Source: an uncultured Mediterranea sp. | GTDB lineage: Bacteria > Bacteroidota > Bacteroidia > Bacteroidales > Bacteroidaceae | DNA length: 64,000 nucleotides | Assembly (NCBI GenBank): GCA_945641355.1 | Contig: CALZEQ010000011.1 | Location: 1 to 64,000 of the forward strand | Direction: 5' to 3' | In this document: positions 45,573 to 54,755 of the stretch, piece after piece | Numbering within the stretch: the first letter of the stretch is position 1 | Layout: every line of letters starts with the position of its first letter | Translations under genes and position numbers: made by a program | Notes under the pieces: generated by a model | The model's database searches: none | What the model was told of the DNA's origin: nothing | The model's input: the letters and a program-made list of their open reading frames with translations, nothing else

Positions 45573-47762
45573 ATGTCAAAATTAAGATTCAGAGTAGTGG
45601 AGACGGCGTTCAAGAAGAAACCCGTCGCAGTGGAAGTACCGGCGGAACGTCCGTCAGCCTATTTCGGCAAGTATGTATTCAACAAAGAGAAGATGTTCAG
45701 ATACCTGCCCAGCAAGGTATACGCTAAACTGATAGACGTGATAGACAACGGGGCTCCCCTAGACCGCAGCATCGCCGATGAGGTGGCTGCCGGCATGAAG
45801 AGATGGGCCACCGAAATGGGTGCCACGCACTACACGCACTGGTTCCACCCGCTGACCGAGGGTACGGCCGAGAAGCACGATGCCTTTGTGGAACACGACG
45901 GAAAGGGCGGCATGATGGAAGAGTTCACCGGCAAGCTGCTGGTACAGCAGGAGCCCGATGCCTCCAGCTTCCCCAACGGCGGTATCCGCAACACGTTCGA
46001 GGCGCGTGGCTATTCGGCTTGGGATCCCTCTTCGCCTGCCTTCATCGTAGACGATACACTCTGCATTCCCACCATATTCGTGGCCTATACGGGCGAGTCG
46101 CTCGACTACAAGGCTCCGCTGCTGAAGGCACTCCGTGCCGTAGACAAGGCTGCCGTAGACGTATGCCACTACTTCAACCCGGACGTAAAGAAGGTATATG
46201 CCTACCTGGGCTGGGAACAAGAGTACTTCCTGGTAGACGAAGGGCTGTATGCCGCACGTCCCGACCTGCTGATGACCGGGCGTACGCTGACTGGACACGA
46301 CAGTGCCAAGAACCAGCAGCTGGAGGACCACTACTTCGGTGCCATCCCGCCGCGTGTAGCCGCCTTCATGAAGGATCTGGAAATTGAAGCTCTGAAGCTG
46401 GGCATCCCCGTAAAGACACGCCACAACGAGGTGGCTCCCAACCAGTTTGAGCTGGCTCCCATCTTCGAGGAGTGCAATCTGGCCGTAGACCACAACATGC
46501 TCATCATGTCGCTGATGCGCAAGATTGCACGCAACCACGGATTCCGCGTCCTGCTGCACGAGAAGCCCTTCAAGGGAGTCAACGGTAGCGGCAAGCACAA
46601 CAACTGGTCACTGGGTACCGATACAGGCATCCTGCTGCACGGACCCGGCAAGACGCCGGAAGAGAACCTGCGCTTCATCACCTTCGTAGTGAACACGCTG
46701 ATGGCCGTCTACCGCCACAACGGTCTGCTGAAGGCCAGCATCTCCAGCGCCACCAATGCCCATCGTCTGGGAGCCAACGAGGCACCTCCTGCCATCATCT
46801 CCTCTTTCCTGGGCAAGCAGCTGAGCCAGGTGCTGGAGCACATCGAAGAGAGTACCAAGGACGACCTGATTAGCCTGAGCGGCAAGCAGGGCATGAAGCT
46901 GGATATCCCGCAGATTCCCGAACTGCTGATTGACAATACCGACCGAAACCGCACCAGTCCGTTTGCCTTCACTGGCAACCGCTTCGAGTTCCGTGCTGTA
47001 GGTTCGGAGGCCAACTGCGCCAGTGCCATGATTGCCTTGAATGCAGCCCTGGCCGAACAGCTGACTGACTTCAAGAAAGACGTGGACGAGCTCATTGAGA
47101 AGGGCGAACCGAAGATTTCGGCCATCCTCGACGTGGTGCGCAAATACATCAAGATTTGCAAGCCCATCCACTTCGACGGCAACGGCTATAGCGACGAGTG
47201 GAAGGCCGAAGCAGCCCGCCGCGGTCTGGATTGCGAGACAAGCGTACCGGTCATCTTCGACAACTACCTGAAGCCTGAAAGCATCCGGATGTTCGAGAGC
47301 ATCGGCGTGATGACGCAGAAGGAACTGGAAGCCCGCAACGAGGTGAAGTGGGAAATGTACACCAAGAAAATTCAGATTGAAGCCCGCGTACTGGGCGACC
47401 TGGCCATGAACCACATCATCCCCGTGGCTACCCAGTACCAGACGGAACTGATTGACAACGTGTACAAGATGAAAGGGCTCTTCCCGGCAGAGAAGGCTGC
47501 ACAGCTCTCCGCCAAGAACCTGGAGCTGATTGAAGAGATAGCCAACCGTACTGCCTTCATCAAAGAGCACGTAGACTCGATGATTGAAGCACGTAAGGTG
47601 GCCAACAAGATTGAGAGCGAACGCGAGAAAGCCATCGCCTACCACGACACCATCGTACCGGCCATGGAGGAGATACGCTACCACATCGACAAGCTGGAAC
47701 TGATTGTAGACAACCAGATGTGGACGTTGCCTAAGTATCGCGAACTGTTGTTCATCCGATAA
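45573..47762 (+). CDS. glnN: Glutamine synthetase type III
   Basis: A 729-residue enzyme that makes glutamine from glutamate and ammonia with ATP. The length and the motifs LLHEKPFKGVNGSGKHNNWS, KTRHNEVAPNQFELAP and FTGNRFEFRAVGSEANCASA define the GSIII class of Bacteroides, distinct from the 450-residue type I. The C-terminal helical region (EIANRTAFIKEHVDSMIEAR) is also typical. It closes the porin-glnB-amtB-glnN operon. Confidence 0.98.
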   Translation: MSKLRFRVVETAFKKKPVAVEVPAERPSAYFGKYVFNKEKMFRYLPSKVYAKLIDVIDNGAPLDRSIADEVAAGMKRWATEMGATHYTHWFHPLTEGTAEKHDAFVEHDGKGGMMEEFTGKLLVQQEPDASSFPNGGIRNTFEARGYSAWDPSSPAFIVDDTLCIPTIFVAYTGESLDYKAPLLKALRAVDKAAVDVCHYFNPDVKKVYAYLGWEQEYFLVDEGLYAARPDLLMTGRTLTGHDSAKNQQLEDHYFGAIPPRVAAFMKDLEIEALKLGIPVKTRHNEVAPNQFELAPIFEECNLAVDHNMLIMSLMRKIARNHGFRVLLHEKPFKGVNGSGKHNNWSLGTDTGILLHGPGKTPEENLRFITFVVNTLMAVYRHNGLLKASISSATNAHRLGANEAPPAIISSFLGKQLSQVLEHIEESTKDDLISLSGKQGMKLDIPQIPELLIDNTDRNRTSPFAFTGNRFEFRAVGSEANCASAMIALNAALAEQLTDFKKDVDELIEKGEPKISAILDVVRKYIKICKPIHFDGNGYSDEWKAEAARRGLDCETSVPVIFDNYLKPESIRMFESIGVMTQKELEARNEVKWEMYTKKIQIEARVLGDLAMNHIIPVATQYQTELIDNVYKMKGLFPAEKAAQLSAKNLELIEEIANRTAFIKEHVDSMIEARKVANKIESEREKAIAYHDTIVPAMEEIRYHIDKLELIVDNQMWTLPKYRELLFIR

Positions 47763-47823
47763 GCATTGCAAGTGAACAAATAAACAAATTATCTATTTCT
47801 TTTGTTGGTTGTTTTAAGTTTAC

Positions 47824-47860
47824 AGAGGCAGGAACGTTGTGAAACGGGCCTGCCTCTTTT
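47824..47860 (+). terminator. Rho-independent terminator after glnN
   Basis: AGAGGCAGG (47824-47832) pairs with CCTGCCTCT (47849-47857), followed by a T-run broken by one C. Confidence 0.8.
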
Positions 47861-47929
47861 CTATTCTTGAAACTTGGTAATAATTTACAAACAGTTTATA
47901 AAACGGTTGGCAAAACCGAAAGAAAAGGC

Positions 47930-47937
47930 TACCTTTG
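47930..47937 (+). promoter_or_regulatory. Promoter of the isomerase-like gene
   Basis: TACCTTTG with TTG 20 bases upstream (47907-47909) matches the Bacteroidetes pattern; the ATG is at 47996. Confidence 0.6.
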
Positions 47938-47995
47938 GGGAAACTAACCGACAGCTTCAGCTGTTATACTGACAACCACTAAACGAATAGAAGCT

Positions 47996-49231
47996 ATGAT
48001 TATACAACTCATCACATTTGCATCGCATTTGCAAGGGCAGAACTCACTCCGTGCCTCTCACGAAGTGATACTGGCCGAGATAGAGAAATATTTTACCATC
48101 CACGTCATTGACTACCGACAGATAGACCAACTCTCGCCCGACCGCTTCGCCGTGCTGTTTCTGGCTACCGGCGGCGTAGAACGACTGGTCATCCAGCACT
48201 TCGAACAGCTACCCCACCCTACCATCTTACTGGCCGACGGAATGCAGAACTCCTTGGCATCCGCCCTCGAAGTGGCAGCCTGGCTGCGTGCCCGAGGCAT
48301 GAAGAACGAAATCCTCCACGGCGACCTGCAGGAGATTATCCGCCGCCTCTTTGTACTCTACAACAACTTTGTGACGCAGCGACGGATGCGAGGAATGCGC
48401 ATCGGGGTAATCGGCACACCCTCGCACTGGCTTGTGGCCAGCAACGTAGACTATCTGCTGGCCCAGCGGCGATGGGGCATCCGTTACGTCGACCTCCCTT
48501 TGGAACAGCTCTACCAATACTACGAAGAAGTGAGTGAGGAGAGTGTGGATGATGCCTGTGCCCATCTGACCCAAAAGGCACTGGCCTGCCGGGAGGCTAC
48601 GCCCGAAGACCTGGTCAAGTCCATGCGGCTATACCATGCCTTGAAGCGGATGGTGAACGAGGAACACTTGAGCGCACTGACTCTCAGCTGCTTCCGACTG
48701 CTGGAGCAGACGCGGAACACGGGCTGTCTGGCATTGGCATTGCTGAACGATGAGGGCATTGTGGCAGGATGCGAAGGCGACCTCCAGTCGGTATTCACCA
48801 TGCTGACCGTGCGTGCACTGACCGGAAAGCCCAGCTTCATGGCCAACCCATCGCAGGTGAACACACGTACCAACGAGCTGGTGTTGGCTCATTGCACCGT
48901 GGGACTGGCCATGACCGAACGCTTCATCCTCCGCAACCACTTTGAGACGGAGAGCGGCATCGGCATCCAGGGCATCCTGCCTACCGGCGATGTCACGGTG
49001 GTGAAGTGCGGCAACGAATGCCTGGACGACTACTACCTGGCTACCGGTACGCTGACCGAGAATACCAATTACGTCAACCTGTGCCGCACACAGGTACGCA
49101 TCCGGCTGAACAGCCCCGTGGACTACTTCTTGAAAAGGGCACTGGGCAATCACCACATCGTGGTACCCGGCAATCAGGAGAACATACTGAACGACTTCCT
49201 ACAGGCCAACGGATGCAAACGGGTGGAGTAG
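47996..49231 (+). CDS. L-fucose/arabinose isomerase-fold protein, function unknown
   Basis: A 411-residue cytoplasmic protein. The middle resembles the sugar-isomerase fold: RIGVIGTPSHWLVASNVDY, then CLALALLNDEGIVAGCEGDL, where the GCEGD segment is like the metal-binding part of FucI-type enzymes, and NTRTNELVLAHCTVGLAMTE. The C-terminal half (GIQGILPTGDVTVVKCG) fits the fucose-isomerase C domain. It lacks adjacent sugar genes. It may be a true isomerase or a re-used fold. It stands alone and converges on the sensor-kinase gene with only 3 bases between stops. Confidence 0.7.
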   Translation: MIIQLITFASHLQGQNSLRASHEVILAEIEKYFTIHVIDYRQIDQLSPDRFAVLFLATGGVERLVIQHFEQLPHPTILLADGMQNSLASALEVAAWLRARGMKNEILHGDLQEIIRRLFVLYNNFVTQRRMRGMRIGVIGTPSHWLVASNVDYLLAQRRWGIRYVDLPLEQLYQYYEEVSEESVDDACAHLTQKALACREATPEDLVKSMRLYHALKRMVNEEHLSALTLSCFRLLEQTRNTGCLALALLNDEGIVAGCEGDLQSVFTMLTVRALTGKPSFMANPSQVNTRTNELVLAHCTVGLAMTERFILRNHFETESGIGIQGILPTGDVTVVKCGNECLDDYYLATGTLTENTNYVNLCRTQVRIRLNSPVDYFLKRALGNHHIVVPGNQENILNDFLQANGCKRVE

Positions 49232-49234
49232 CCG

Positions 49235-51865
49235 TCAACGACGCTGCGCAGCAGCATCCACTTCAAGATGACCGATGCGCGGCAGATGCACTTCGAAGCA
49301 GGTGCCTTTCCCCGGTTCCGAAGAGACGTGTATCGTGCCCTGCATCCTGTCTACAATGGTCTTGCAGATGCTCAGTCCCAAGCCTGCGCCCTGCGTGAAG
49401 CTGTCGCCCTTATAGAAGCGGTCGAAGATGTGCTGCTGTTGCTCGGCGGTGATGCCGCACCCGGTATCCTGCACGAACAGCACGACTTTGTCGGCTTCGT
49501 CCGTGCGGTAGCCGATGGTGATTGAACCCTGTTTGGTGAACTTCTTGGCATTGTTTATCAGATTGTTCACCACCTGCTTCAGCCGCACGGGGTCAATCCA
49601 CAACAGGGTGTCCTCCCCTTCAGGTAGCGCGGTGCGGAGTGCTACACCCTGCGGCATGTTCAGATGCTGGCTCTCGCACACCCGCAGCAACAGCTGGCTC
49701 AGATTCACATCCCTGCTGACGAACTCCATCGTGCCCGCCTCGATGCGCGACATATCGAGGATGTCGTTGATGAGGGCCAGCAACAGCGCGCTGTTCTCGT
49801 TGATGCTCCCTACAAATTGACTGATTTCTTCGGAGGAGAAGGCCTCTATGTCACGCAGCAGGTCGGAGAATCCCACAATGGCATTCAGCGGCGTACGTAT
49901 TTCGTGGCTCATGTTGGCCAGGAAAGCCGATTTCAGTCGGTCGGCCTGCAACGCCTGGTCGCGTGCCTCTATCAGCTCAGCCTCTGCATCCTTGTACTTC
50001 TGTATGCTTTGGCAGATACCCAACATCCGGTAGGGTTCATCGGGCCGCAATCCTTCATAGATGACCCGTCGGAACTCCCACCACTCGTATGTGCCGTCCT
50101 GGTTGCGCAGGCGCAGGTTGCTTTGCAGGCTCTGTCCGTCCTCCTTGTCTATGCAGGCAAAACCCTTTAGTACCGCTTCCACATCGTCGGGATGGATGCG
50201 CTTGTCCAGCTCGTTCTTCTCCAGCTTAGTGGTACCTTCCGGCAGACCTAACCGCTGCAGGAAACCGTTCTGATAGGTAAACACGCCGGCTTCCATGTCG
50301 TAGCTCCAAGGATAGATGTCGCTGTCCACCACCACCAGGTTGAAGAGTTTCTTCAGCATCTCTTCCTCCGATATGTTATGGCAAATCAGTGCAACCCCGT
50401 TCAGCTTGTCACCCGAAAAGATGGGGACCACCTCGCCCGAGATGGGGAAATAGCGTCCGCTTTCACGGGCCTGCATGAAGGCATTCTCCGGAATGGGTAC
50501 GAGGCGCGCTGTCTGCAACACGGTATGCAGCAGGTCGGTCAGGATGTCCTTTCCCCGATGATAGACCCCATAGACGGCACCGGCCATCCTGCCTTCGTAA
50601 CGGTAGCCGTCGTAGGTCTCACCCTGCAGCCCCAGCATCTCCACCATCGCCCGATTCATGAAGTGCAGGTGCATCTCCGTGTCATAGGTCAGCATGGCAT
50701 CGCGGATGGAGCAGAGGATGTTGTCGAACTCGTTGCGCTGCTCCACCAGCCGGTGCTGCACCAGCAGACGGGTTTGGACCTGCATACGCTTGCGGGCCTC
50801 CTTTCGATAGGCTCTGACGAGAAAGAATACGGCCACTCCCAGTCCCATCAGCAGCAACGCATAGGCCAGGTATATCCAGAAGGCGAACCGCTCCATTAGA
50901 GAGACGTTGATAAGGTCACCGTCTACATCGGCCTTCTTGATGTCTACACGAAAGTAGCGCAACTGCTTGTAATCAAATACAAACTGATGAGGCAAACGGA
51001 CGGGAGAGAGTGGAGCCGCTCCCTGTTCAGAAAGCATCCGGGAGGCCAGTCTGCCTGCCGCCTCGGCATTGACAAAAGGCGGCACATCGTATACGCCCAA
51101 GGCTCCTTGGTTCAACCCGTTGTTGTGACAGATGAAGAGAGGTGCCTTCAGACGGATACGCAGGAAAGGAGTCCATTTGGAGGCAATCACGGTGTATCGA
51201 TAGGCCAGATTGTCGAAACAGACGGCAGAGATAATGGAGTTCAGCGGAGTGGTTTCCACGTTCATCTCTATCAGCGTATAGTCAGGATAAGCGGGTTGCA
51301 ATGCATACCAAGTCTCTCGAATCCGCTGCATGGAACAGCGGCTGAGGTGGCTGTTGTCCGAGAGGCAAACCAAACGCTTGCGTTGGGGAAAGAGACGGAT
51401 GGCCTCCTCTATCAGCGTGCGGTAATCGGGTTCTGCCAGAAAGCCGACGGCGTGTGACGCCTTCTGCATCAAAGCCGAATCGGGGTACTTGATGTCCGAA
51501 TAGACCACCGGCAGCCGGTAGGGCAACGAGTCACCACAAGTCATCAGGGAGTAGAAAGCCTCATCGCCTCCCGTCAGAATAAGGTCGGTATTCCGCTGAC
51601 GGGCACGCTCGCAGATGCGGCGCATGATGAAACGCTCGGACTCGTAAGGCCAGAAGTCGGCATCCACATACTCCATCGTGAGGTTCACTTTGACCCCTTC
51701 TGCAGAGAAGCCCTTCCGCAACCCCTCCATCCACTGCTGTTCGATGTACGAATGACGGGAATAGGAATGTATGTACAGCACGTTGTAGACACGTGCAGTT
51801 CCATACAATACAGTCGATACTCCTCCTAAAAGCAGACAGAGCCACAGTAATATAAGCCTTCTCAT
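49235..51865 (-). CDS. Sensor histidine kinase with periplasmic binding-protein-like domain and PAS
   Basis: An 876-residue membrane kinase. After a signal anchor, residues 25-310 look like an ABC sugar-binding domain (YNVLYIHSYSRHSYIEQQW, DLILTGGDEAFYSL). A transmembrane helix follows near residues 330-350, then one or two PAS domains (DAMLTYDTEMHLHFMN). The HisKA box is FLANMSHEIRTPLNAIVGF with the phospho-accepting His, and HATPase motifs are NNLINNAKKF and DTGCGITAEQ with GLGLSICK. There is no receiver or regulator domain, so it needs a separate response regulator, not present nearby. Confidence 0.92.
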   Translation of the reverse strand: MRRLILLWLCLLLGGVSTVLYGTARVYNVLYIHSYSRHSYIEQQWMEGLRKGFSAEGVKVNLTMEYVDADFWPYESERFIMRRICERARQRNTDLILTGGDEAFYSLMTCGDSLPYRLPVVYSDIKYPDSALMQKASHAVGFLAEPDYRTLIEEAIRLFPQRKRLVCLSDNSHLSRCSMQRIRETWYALQPAYPDYTLIEMNVETTPLNSIISAVCFDNLAYRYTVIASKWTPFLRIRLKAPLFICHNNGLNQGALGVYDVPPFVNAEAAGRLASRMLSEQGAAPLSPVRLPHQFVFDYKQLRYFRVDIKKADVDGDLINVSLMERFAFWIYLAYALLLMGLGVAVFFLVRAYRKEARKRMQVQTRLLVQHRLVEQRNEFDNILCSIRDAMLTYDTEMHLHFMNRAMVEMLGLQGETYDGYRYEGRMAGAVYGVYHRGKDILTDLLHTVLQTARLVPIPENAFMQARESGRYFPISGEVVPIFSGDKLNGVALICHNISEEEMLKKLFNLVVVDSDIYPWSYDMEAGVFTYQNGFLQRLGLPEGTTKLEKNELDKRIHPDDVEAVLKGFACIDKEDGQSLQSNLRLRNQDGTYEWWEFRRVIYEGLRPDEPYRMLGICQSIQKYKDAEAELIEARDQALQADRLKSAFLANMSHEIRTPLNAIVGFSDLLRDIEAFSSEEISQFVGSINENSALLLALINDILDMSRIEAGTMEFVSRDVNLSQLLLRVCESQHLNMPQGVALRTALPEGEDTLLWIDPVRLKQVVNNLINNAKKFTKQGSITIGYRTDEADKVVLFVQDTGCGITAEQQQHIFDRFYKGDSFTQGAGLGLSICKTIVDRMQGTIHVSSEPGKGTCFEVHLPRIGHLEVDAAAQRR

Positions 51866-51897
51866 CCGATGTTTGTTCTCTTAACGGTTTGCGGCCA

Positions 51898-51905
51898 CAA
51901 AGATA
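51898..51905 (-). promoter_or_regulatory. Bacteroidetes -7 box for the sensor kinase
   Basis: TATCTTTG on the minus strand lies about 33 bases before the ATG at 51865. Confidence 0.55.
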
Positions 51906-52002
51906 GGAAAAGGAAGCGTAATATGCGCTCTATTTGAACAAAAATGTGCATGCTATTTTTTCGTACAGCACGTTACCGGCACAGACGGGAGCAAGGGTTT
52001 CC

Positions 52003-53259
52003 CTATTCGTCGTGCAACGCCTCGGCCGGCTCTATCTGCATGGCCTTGCGTGCAGGGAACCAGATGCTGACAGCAATCACCAGTGCCAGCAGCAACAATG
52101 TGGCGACAAAACAGAAGATAAAGCGGCAGGCGGTATCATCCATCAGCGTGTGTACCGTCAGGTCAGCCAGGCGTATGTTGAAGCAGATGAGCAGGGCCGG
52201 CACAGCGGCCGTCAGCAACAGCAGCAGTCCCTCCGTCTGATAGTAGGCCATCACGCCACGCCGGCTGCATCCCAGGCTCATGCGCAGGGCTATCTCCGAC
52301 CGACGCTTGCGAATGCGCAGCCAGAAGGTACCCAGTATACCCAGAAAGATGTTGAAGACGAAGAAGAGGATGACGCTGTAGGCCGTGTTCAGGTAGTTCA
52401 CCGTCCCCTGCTCGATGTCGTATGCCTCCTTCATGTCACTATACGAGCGGATGGATGCGAGGTAGAAGATGCCGCGGTCGAAAGCCTGCTGCATGTCGGC
52501 ACGGAATCGTTCGGCAAAGCCTGCCACGCGATCGGGATGGACGCGCAGCACAATATTGTGCCACCACAGCGGACGAGGGGTAGAGGTGGGCAGGTAGATG
52601 AAGGGCTCGTAGCGCTGGTAATCGTCCGTCTTATGCGGAGGCAGCACGGCCATCAGACGGTAGTTGGTCACAGGATTCTTGCTACCCAGCCAGTAGGGAT
52701 TGAAGCAGGTGCGTCCCAACGCATCGGTCGGGGTGGTATGGAACAGCGAGTCGGCCAGCTGGGCACTCATCAGCGCCGGCATGGGGTACTCGCTCGCCCG
52801 CCACCGTTCAGGCTCTATACTACCCGCCATGGGCTGCAGGGGGAACACCTGGAAATAGTCGGGCGTAGCATAGCGGATGTAGCAGTTCACCACATGTGCC
52901 GAGTCGGTGTGGGCGCAGTAGCCCTCATACATCTTCTGCTCGCTGTAGGGCACCGTGCCGTAGTACGAGCCTACTGCCTCTACGCCCGGATAAGACTTGA
53001 TTTGGTGATAGAGGTAGTCGAAGTCCTCGCCTGCCTGCCGGTTGTCGTCATCCGAAAGCATCTCCAGCGGTTTGGTCTCCACCTTCAGTTCGAAGACGCA
53101 CGCGGTGTCGTAGCCCTTGGGCTGCATGGCTGCGCCCTCGTAGTTGAATATCAAGTCGATGGCATACCACAGCAAGACGATGACTACCATCAGTTCCACC
53201 CAGATCCAGGCGGTAGCCCGACGCTGGTTCCAAAGTTGTCTACATATTGAACTCCACAT
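52003..53259 (-). CDS. MacB/FtsX-type ABC permease, type A (third pair)
   Basis: A 418-residue permease: N-terminal helix (WVELMVVIVLLWYAIDLIF), a periplasmic domain of about 250 residues, and three C-terminal helices including FFVFNIFLGILGTFW. The loop IRKRRSEIALRMSLGCSRRG matches the FtsX family coupling region, where the ATPase binds. It ends PARKAMQIEPAEALHDE. It is the last gene of the ATPase-led operon and pairs with the type B permease just upstream (45 bases). Confidence 0.88.
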   Translation of the reverse strand: MWSSICRQLWNQRRATAWIWVELMVVIVLLWYAIDLIFNYEGAAMQPKGYDTACVFELKVETKPLEMLSDDDNRQAGEDFDYLYHQIKSYPGVEAVGSYYGTVPYSEQKMYEGYCAHTDSAHVVNCYIRYATPDYFQVFPLQPMAGSIEPERWRASEYPMPALMSAQLADSLFHTTPTDALGRTCFNPYWLGSKNPVTNYRLMAVLPPHKTDDYQRYEPFIYLPTSTPRPLWWHNIVLRVHPDRVAGFAERFRADMQQAFDRGIFYLASIRSYSDMKEAYDIEQGTVNYLNTAYSVILFFVFNIFLGILGTFWLRIRKRRSEIALRMSLGCSRRGVMAYYQTEGLLLLLTAAVPALLICFNIRLADLTVHTLMDDTACRFIFCFVATLLLLALVIAVSIWFPARKAMQIEPAEALHDE

Positions 53260-53304
53260 GATTCTGAATTGTTTGGTTACTCTGTGAACATACTACATTG
53301 TGAA

Positions 53305-54624
53305 CTATTCTCCCATCAAGGTGCCCGAAATGCTCCTCCGAATGGCCAGACAAGCAGGCAGCAGCATGGAGAGGAGGTTGAAGAGCAGGCAGGCCAGCAG
53401 CACCGCCAGGCAGAGCGACGGACGCATCAGCAGATGACCGTCCAGGGTGATGCCCTCCAGCTCCGTACCGCCCGACCCGAAGAGCCAGACGCGCCCCCAC
53501 CACACCAGCAGGCAGGAGAGGAAGTAACCGGCCACACCACCCAGCAGGGTAGTGAGCAGTCCCTCGCTGAAGAGGCGGCTGAGGATGGAGAGGTTAGAGG
53601 CTCCGTAGGCCTTGCGGATGGCTATCTCGCTGAGACGGCCCTGCATCTGGGCACTCATCAAGCCGGAGATGCTGATGGCAGGCACCACCAACAGCGCCAC
53701 CACCAACAGCAGGTAGACCAGGCGGGCATCGATGGCACTGCCTCGGAAGAAGGTGTACTCCGTGTGGGTATAGAGCCGATTCAGCGTGAAGCGGTACTCC
53801 AGCCCGCTTTGGTTGAGCTGCTGTTGCCTGCGCTCCACCTCCTGCCGAATGGCGGCGACGGAGGCATCGGGTGCCATGCGGAGCACGGCCCGACGAATGC
53901 CGCCCAGTCCAGCCGTCCAATACTGCACGTTCTCCTCCAGACAGAGCGAGAAGGGCTGGAAGGCATCGGCGTAGGCCGTCTGGAAGATGGAGCTGACATC
54001 GCGCACCACCCCCACCACCGTCGAGGGATGGAAGTCCACCCAGAACACCTGCCCCACAGCCGCCTCGGCCGAGCCGAAGAGGCGGCCTGCCACCCGCTCG
54101 GTGAGCACTACCATGCGATAGGCCGGATTGTTGACCGCCTCCTTCTCGTGAAACTCGCTGCGACTCTCCGTATAGGCACTGCGCCCCATGTCGTACTCCT
54201 CCTGCGTGAAGGGTCGGCCGGCGATGAACTCATACTGAAAGAAGTCGAACCAGTTGGCCGCTACGGGGCGTACCAGCAGATTGTAGCGTTCGGAAGAGGC
54301 AGGCAGCGAGCAGACCGACTTGCCCAGCGCAGCATACCAAGTATGTTCCTCTACACCCGACAGGTCGTTGAACAGGGCTTCGTAGGCCACCCGTCCCATG
54401 CCGGTGTTCACATTCGTACCATCCGGCCGGCTGGTCTGGCCTGCATCGGCATAGAGCAAGCGGCTGCGACGATTCTCGGGCGCGATATCCGACGTGCGGA
54501 AGTCGTATATCATCACTACCACCGTGACGAAGGCGATGGTCAGTGCCGTTCCCACAATACTGACTACACTGAATAGTGGATTCTGCCGGATAAGGACGGC
54601 GGCCTGTCTGATCAATTGTTTCAT
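53305..54624 (-). CDS. MacB/FtsX-type ABC permease, type B (third pair)
   Basis: A 439-residue permease with an N-terminal helix (FSVVSIVGTALTIAFVTVVV), a periplasmic MacB_PCD-like domain to about residue 270, and three C-terminal helices. The coupling loop reads GRLSEIAIRKAYGASNLS, and the tail is LPACLAIRRSISGTLMGE. Type B differs from type A in both ends and in its periplasmic start (ENRRSRLLYADAG). Members of each type resemble each other more than the other type, which suggests repeated pair duplication. Confidence 0.88.
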   Translation of the reverse strand: MKQLIRQAAVLIRQNPLFSVVSIVGTALTIAFVTVVVMIYDFRTSDIAPENRRSRLLYADAGQTSRPDGTNVNTGMGRVAYEALFNDLSGVEEHTWYAALGKSVCSLPASSERYNLLVRPVAANWFDFFQYEFIAGRPFTQEEYDMGRSAYTESRSEFHEKEAVNNPAYRMVVLTERVAGRLFGSAEAAVGQVFWVDFHPSTVVGVVRDVSSIFQTAYADAFQPFSLCLEENVQYWTAGLGGIRRAVLRMAPDASVAAIRQEVERRQQQLNQSGLEYRFTLNRLYTHTEYTFFRGSAIDARLVYLLLVVALLVVPAISISGLMSAQMQGRLSEIAIRKAYGASNLSILSRLFSEGLLTTLLGGVAGYFLSCLLVWWGRVWLFGSGGTELEGITLDGHLLMRPSLCLAVLLACLLFNLLSMLLPACLAIRRSISGTLMGE

Positions 54625-54755
54625 TGTCTCTACATCTAATCAAGTCTGGTCATTCACTCGCCGTTCTCATTCCCTACGCATCCCCTTACAAACTGTAGGG
54701 AAACGAACAGCATCCGAACAGAATGGTAAGGGAATGAGAAGGGAAACTGAACAGG

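Noticed and set aside
51934..53250. A 438-codon plus-strand frame opposite a permease gene
   Set aside because: It is the antisense of a clear FtsX-type permease; His/Gln/Arg-rich composition is typical of a shadow frame in G+C-rich coding DNA.
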